This document shows, piece after piece, positions 6,000-9,825 of a stretch of DNA of 9,825 nucleotides. The position numbers and the translations under genes are program-made. Positions within the stretch are counted from its first letter, which is position 1, and every line of letters starts with the position of its first letter. A model generated the notes under the pieces. The model searched no databases, was not told where the DNA came from, and saw only the letters and a program-made list of their open reading frames with translations. This DNA comes from Erysipelotrichaceae bacterium (GTDB taxonomy: Bacteria; Bacillota_I; Bacilli_A; Erysipelotrichales; Erysipelotrichaceae): NCBI GenBank assembly GCA_017419065.1, contig JAFOMB010000171.1, positions 1-9,825 on the forward strand. Reading direction: 5' to 3'.

Positions 6000-8269
6000 G
6001 AGAAGACTATCAGAGTCTCGACCTCGATAAAGTCAAACAGGAGATAGCAGGCTTTGCCTCCATCGATGAGGCAAAGACTTTTATTATGAACGAAGATGTC
6101 TCCTTCAATCCTTTACAGATCAGAAACAATCTCCTGCTTACCAGAGAAGCCATAGAGATCCTGAAGGAAGGACACGTTCTCTCCTTTGACGGCATCCACT
6201 GCTGTGATGATCTTCTGGATAAAGCTGAGAAGGGGATATTCCTGAGCGGTCAGGAGTGTGTCCGTCTGCTTTCCTTCCATCGCCATTGCGAAAGGATACG
6301 CAAGATCTTTACCTATTTCCCGTCTGATCTCTCCCTGCGGGATTACTCCGATTCCATCACCCTCAGCAAGAAGGTCTTTGACAGGATCGAGGCGACCCTC
6401 GACAACAGCGGAGAAGTCAGAGAAGATGCGAGTGAAGAGCTCAAGAGGCTCAACAGGGAGATCTCCTCTTTGGAGAAGGATCTGCTGTCCAGAGCCCAGA
6501 GATTTATTTCTCATAACGCTGCTTCCTTACAGGAACAGGTCTACTATATCCGAAACGGCAGATATACATTCTTAGTAAGAAATTCCGATAAAAACAAGTT
6601 CCAGGGCTATACCTACGGAACTACTTCTTCCGGTCTGGCTACTTATGTAGAACCGGGTTCTTTCGTCGAAGCCGACAACCGCAAGATCGAACTCGAAGAG
6701 GAAAGAGAAGACGAGATCGCCCGTATCCTGATGGAACTGACCTATCTCATCTCCGATGTCTCCTATGCCTATAAGAAGAACTTCTCGTCGCTGCTTTCCC
6801 TGTGTGTCATCTTCGCGAAGGCAGTCTATGGCATGGAAAGACACGGTGTGATCGCGGAACTCAGTGAAGATACGCTTCTGTTAAATAAGGTGCGTCATCC
6901 GCTCATCGATCCGGAAAAGGTCGTGGAGAACACCTACAGTCTGTCTCCGAAATACCGCGGCATCGTCATATCCGGTTCCAATACCGGCGGCAAGACCGTC
7001 GGTCTCAAGGTCATGGGCCTATCCGTTGTCATGTCCTATCTCGGCATCCCGGTCTTATCCGAAGAAGCCATGATCCCGTTATATGACAATGTCTTCGTCG
7101 ATATCGATGACAACCAGTCCATCTCCTCGTCCTTATCGACATTCAGCGCCCATATCACCAATATCAACCACATCCTGGAAGAAGCCACTTCCCGCTCTCT
7201 CATCCTCATCGATGAACTCATCTCGGGTACCGATCCGAAGGAAGCCCAGGCCATCTCCCTGGCCATCATAGACCGCATCAAGGAGATCGGCTCCCGTTTC
7301 ATCGTGACTACGCATTTCGACGACATCAAGAACTACGCTCTGGAAGACGAAGAGATCATGCTGTCATCGGTCGGTTTCGATATGGAAGCCCTGCGACCGA
7401 CCTATCACTACTACGAAAACAGTGTCGGCTCCTCCAATGCCTTAGAGATCGCCTCCAGATACTTCTCGGATCCTGCCATCATCGAGAAGGCTTCCTCTTA
7501 TCTCAAGGGAAGGGAATCCAAGGAAGAAATCCTGCTCCATAAGTTAGAGAAAGAACTGACAGCCGCGGAGAAGACGAGAAAGAAATACGAAGAAAACGAG
7601 AGAAAGAATAAAGAACTGCAGGAAGAGCTGCAGAAGAAACTGGATTCTTTTGATAAGGAGAAGAAACACCTCTCCCGCAAATACGAAGAAGAACTGGCGG
7701 CCTATATCCTGAAGATCGAACAGCAGGCCGAAGAGAAACTGGCTTCTCTGAATACAAAGGAAGACAAGAAAGTCGTTGAAGAGATCCGGGAACTCATTGA
7801 AGAAAAGGTCCCGGAGATCAGGGAAGAAAAACTGGAAGTCGGCGATGCGGTCCGCATCGGTGAAAATGAACAGATCGGCACGCTCCTGGAGATCTCCGGA
7901 AACAGAGCCGTCGTCGATCTCAGAGGGATCAAGGTCAAGACGAAACTCTCCGAACTCACAAAGATGCCGAAACAGGTAAAGAAGAAGAAACGGGAAAACC
8001 GTCAGATGAGCCATAGACCATCTGTTCCGAAGGAGATCAATCTCGTCGGCAAGAGAGTGGAGGAAGCCCTGGATGAACTGGAGCCTTATCTCGACGCCGC
8101 TTTTGCCTCCCACATGTCCGGTGTCAAGATCATCCACGGCATCGGCACAGGCGCCTTACGCGAAGCTGTAAGAAGCAGGCTGAAGAAGCTGTCTTTTGTC
8201 GCGAAGTATGACAACGGCGATTTCTATGACGGCGGTTCCGCTGTCACCATCGTGGAGTTCAAACGATGA
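5996..8269 (+). CDS. mutS2: MutS2 family ATPase with KOW and Smr domains
   Basis: MutS2 is a homodimeric MutS paralogue lacking the mismatch-recognition domain. In different bacteria it is linked to suppression of recombination at branched DNA and, in B. subtilis, to rescue of collided ribosomes. At 757 residues it is slightly short of the usual ~785. Order: core/lever region 1 to about 300; ATPase with Walker A GSNTGGKT (327-334), LSTFSAH signature and Walker B LILIDEL (Asp406/Glu407) followed by GTDPKEAQ; long charged coiled coil about 508-605; KOW-like segment about 613-660; C-terminal Smr domain about 681-757 with HGIGTG (from His714). Two departures: Walker A has Ser where Pro is usual, and the Smr LDLR motif reads INLV (681-684). 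ATG 5996 has GAGGGAG 8 nt upstream and overlaps the cvpA stop; its own stop overlaps the uvrC start. Identification is secure; the cellular role here is inferred. Confidence 0.97.
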   Translation: MREDYQSLDLDKVKQEIAGFASIDEAKTFIMNEDVSFNPLQIRNNLLLTREAIEILKEGHVLSFDGIHCCDDLLDKAEKGIFLSGQECVRLLSFHRHCERIRKIFTYFPSDLSLRDYSDSITLSKKVFDRIEATLDNSGEVREDASEELKRLNREISSLEKDLLSRAQRFISHNAASLQEQVYYIRNGRYTFLVRNSDKNKFQGYTYGTTSSGLATYVEPGSFVEADNRKIELEEEREDEIARILMELTYLISDVSYAYKKNFSSLLSLCVIFAKAVYGMERHGVIAELSEDTLLLNKVRHPLIDPEKVVENTYSLSPKYRGIVISGSNTGGKTVGLKVMGLSVVMSYLGIPVLSEEAMIPLYDNVFVDIDDNQSISSSLSTFSAHITNINHILEEATSRSLILIDELISGTDPKEAQAISLAIIDRIKEIGSRFIVTTHFDDIKNYALEDEEIMLSSVGFDMEALRPTYHYYENSVGSSNALEIASRYFSDPAIIEKASSYLKGRESKEEILLHKLEKELTAAEKTRKKYEENERKNKELQEELQKKLDSFDKEKKHLSRKYEEELAAYILKIEQQAEEKLASLNTKEDKKVVEEIRELIEEKVPEIREEKLEVGDAVRIGENEQIGTLLEISGNRAVVDLRGIKVKTKLSELTKMPKQVKKKKRENRQMSHRPSVPKEINLVGKRVEEALDELEPYLDAAFASHMSGVKIIHGIGTGALREAVRSRLKKLSFVAKYDNGDFYDGGSAVTIVEFKR

Positions 8270-9825
8270 ATCTCAAGGAGAAACTGAAGACACTGCCGCT
8301 GAAACCGGGTTGCTATCTCATGAAGGATGAAAGCGGAAAAGTCATCTATGTCGGTAAAGCCATCAAATTAAAAAACCGGGTCAATTCCTACTTCATCGGC
8401 GCTCATGACTACAAGACGACGAAGATGGTATCGAATATCCGGGATTTTGACTATATCGTCACCAAGAGTGAGAAAGAAGCTTTAATACTCGAATACAATC
8501 TCATCAAGAAATACGATCCGAAGTTCAACATCGTCTTCAAGGATGACAAGTCCTATCCGTATATCCTTTTATCTGCTTCCAAGGAACCGTATGTCTCTGT
8601 CGTCCGCATGAAGAAGAAGGGACATTTCAAGGGAAAGATCTTCGGTCCTTATCCGGATGTCGGTGCAGCCAGGAACGTAGTAGAACTCATCAACAAGCTC
8701 TTCCCGACGAGAAAGTGCGCTCATTTAGGGAAGGAATTATGTCTTTACTATCATCTGAAACAGTGTCCGGGCTATTGCGTCAAGGAGATCCCGGAAGAGG
8801 AATGTCTCAGAACGAAGGAAGAGATATCCCGATTCCTGAACGGCGATGTTACGGCGATCCTAAGAGACTATAAAAAGAAGATGAAGCAGGCCGTTGAAGA
8901 TCTGCGTTATGAAAAGGCAGCTGAATACAGAGACCTCATCCACGATATCGAAGTCAGTGCTTTAAAACAGGATGTTCAGGCCAACAACCGGGAATCCTTC
9001 GATGTCTTCGATTACGCCGTGGAAGACGGATATTTCGCTATCACCGGATTATTCATCAAGAACGGCAGACTGCTTTCTTCTGACAAATACCTCGATTATC
9101 TCGTAGGGGACATTGAAAACGTCGTCTCTTCCTATATCTATCACTTCTATCAGGTCAACGACGCACCGAAGAAGCTCTTTGTGAGGAAGGAACTGCTGCC
9201 ATATCTAGAGGATGCCTTTGATTTTGAAGTCACCAGCATCACCCGCGGTCACAAGCTCTCTCTTCTCAAACAGGCCAGAGAGAACGCCGAAGAGAACCTG
9301 CGTCAGCACAAAGACGTCATCATCAGGAAAGACCAGTACGCCGAGGATCTGCAGAATGAATTCCGGGAGATCTTCCACAGAGATATCGAGAGGATAGAGC
9401 TTTTCGATAACTCCCATACAGCCGGAGAGAATACTGTTGCCGGCATGGTCGTCTATGAGAACTTCAAGCCTTCCAAGAAGGATTACCGTCTCTATAAGCT
9501 GGAAGACGGGGCTGATGATCTCTCCTCCATGAGAGAAGTTCTCTACCGTCGCTATTTCCGTGTCCTCAAAGACGATCTGAAACGACCGGATCTATTGATC
9601 GTCGATGGTGCTGAGAATCAGATCAACATCGCCAGGGAGATCCTGGATTCCCTGGGCATGGATATCCCGATCGCCGGTCTTGGTAAAGACGATCACCACA
9701 ACACATCCTATCTCATGGATGCCTCTTTAAACCGCATCCCGATCCCGAAGGACTCCCGTATCTTCTTCTTTTTAGCCAACGCCCAGGATGAAGTACACCG
9801 CTTCGCGATCACCTACCACAAGAAA
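8266..9825 (+). CDS. uvrC: UvrABC system protein C, N-terminal 520 residues (3' end outside window)
   Basis: UvrC makes the 3' and 5' incisions around lesions after UvrA/UvrB loading in nucleotide excision repair. The frame stays open from ATG 8266 to the window end; the family is about 590-620 residues, so the C-terminal helix-hairpin-helix region is outside. The GIY-YIG nuclease occupies about 12-95 (PGCYLMKD, IYVGKA, Arg38, Glu76 in ILEYNLIKK). Four cysteines, C151-x7-C159-x7-C167-x3-C171, match the iron-sulfur-type cluster region of UvrC. The UVR (UvrB-binding) domain is at about 200-235 (AVEDLRYEKAAEYRD). The RNase H-like nuclease has Asp381 in FDNSH, Asp447 in IVDG and His511 in HRFAITYHK. 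The start is preceded by GGAG 8 nt upstream and overlaps the mutS2 stop as ATGA. FDNSHTAGE deviates from the usual FDxSxxQG. Identification is very secure. Confidence 0.97.
   Translation, partial: MNLKEKLKTLPLKPGCYLMKDESGKVIYVGKAIKLKNRVNSYFIGAHDYKTTKMVSNIRDFDYIVTKSEKEALILEYNLIKKYDPKFNIVFKDDKSYPYILLSASKEPYVSVVRMKKKGHFKGKIFGPYPDVGAARNVVELINKLFPTRKCAHLGKELCLYYHLKQCPGYCVKEIPEEECLRTKEEISRFLNGDVTAILRDYKKKMKQAVEDLRYEKAAEYRDLIHDIEVSALKQDVQANNRESFDVFDYAVEDGYFAITGLFIKNGRLLSSDKYLDYLVGDIENVVSSYIYHFYQVNDAPKKLFVRKELLPYLEDAFDFEVTSITRGHKLSLLKQARENAEENLRQHKDVIIRKDQYAEDLQNEFREIFHRDIERIELFDNSHTAGENTVAGMVVYENFKPSKKDYRLYKLEDGADDLSSMREVLYRRYFRVLKDDLKRPDLLIVDGAENQINIAREILDSLGMDIPIAGLGKDDHHNTSYLMDASLNRIPIPKDSRIFFFLANAQDEVHRFAITYHKK

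Noticed and set aside
6971..6997. Ser instead of Pro in the MutS2 Walker A motif as a sign of a dead ATPase
   Set aside because: The Gly, Asn, Lys and Thr that matter for nucleotide binding are intact, and Walker B Asp406/Glu407 are present, so inactivation is unlikely.
7544..8137. Open frame of 197 codons on the minus strand inside mutS2
   Set aside because: Its Phe/Leu-rich product is the antisense of the Glu/Lys-rich MutS2 coiled coil, a common artefact of such regions.
8308..8355. GCY instead of GIY/GVY in the UvrC nuclease motif as an inactivating change
   Set aside because: The catalytic Tyr17, Tyr28, Arg38 and Glu76 are all present; the Cys is at a non-catalytic hydrophobic position.

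Overview
The window looks like ordinary chromosomal housekeeping DNA from a member of the Bacillota (Firmicutes). RNase HIII with a divergent CvpA-type gene and mutS2 is a Bacillota-style arrangement. The ThrS and UvrC variants, and the IMP dehydrogenase subtype (familiar from gut Bacillota), fit the same group. My best guess is an Erysipelotrichia-like, moderate-GC, gut-type lineage, but that finer placement is inference from protein flavour, not a computed phylogeny. I see no mobile elements, CRISPR arrays, tRNA/rRNA genes or anti-phage systems.

Layout: (1) 1-1117 (+) is the 3' part of thrS, cut by the window edge. (2) 1160-2845 (-) is complete proS, convergent with thrS; the 42-bp gap and the two stop codons hold one terminator hairpin per gene. 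(3) 2846-2939 is a compact divergent promoter region for proS and guaB. (4) 2940-4442 (+) is IMP dehydrogenase. (5) A bidirectional terminator at about 4445-4468 separates it from the convergent rnhC (4467-5327, -). (6) 5328-5381 is a 54-bp divergent promoter region. (7) 5382-9825 (+) is a tightly coupled unit cvpA-mutS2-uvrC, with ATGA stop/start overlaps at both junctions; uvrC runs off the window.

Functional themes: two aminoacyl-tRNA synthetases (Thr, Pro); guanine nucleotide synthesis (GuaB); and a nucleic-acid maintenance cluster in which RNase HIII removes RNA:DNA hybrids, MutS2 acts on branched DNA and/or collided ribosomes, and UvrC makes the incisions in nucleotide excision repair. 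From memory, in Bacillus subtilis rnhC lies divergent to zapA-yshB-polX-mutS2; here the zapA and polX equivalents are absent from the interval.

The points most worth a second look are: the IMP dehydrogenase has every active-site residue at the same number as the Tritrichomonas foetus enzyme, including the residues tied to mycophenolic-acid insensitivity; the divergent rnhC/cvpA pair shows TAAAAT-N6-ATG on both strands with no Shine-Dalgarno, suggesting leaderless or near-leaderless mRNAs; and the Smr domain of MutS2 has lost the usual LDLR motif. I did not find a convincing undescribed multi-gene system.
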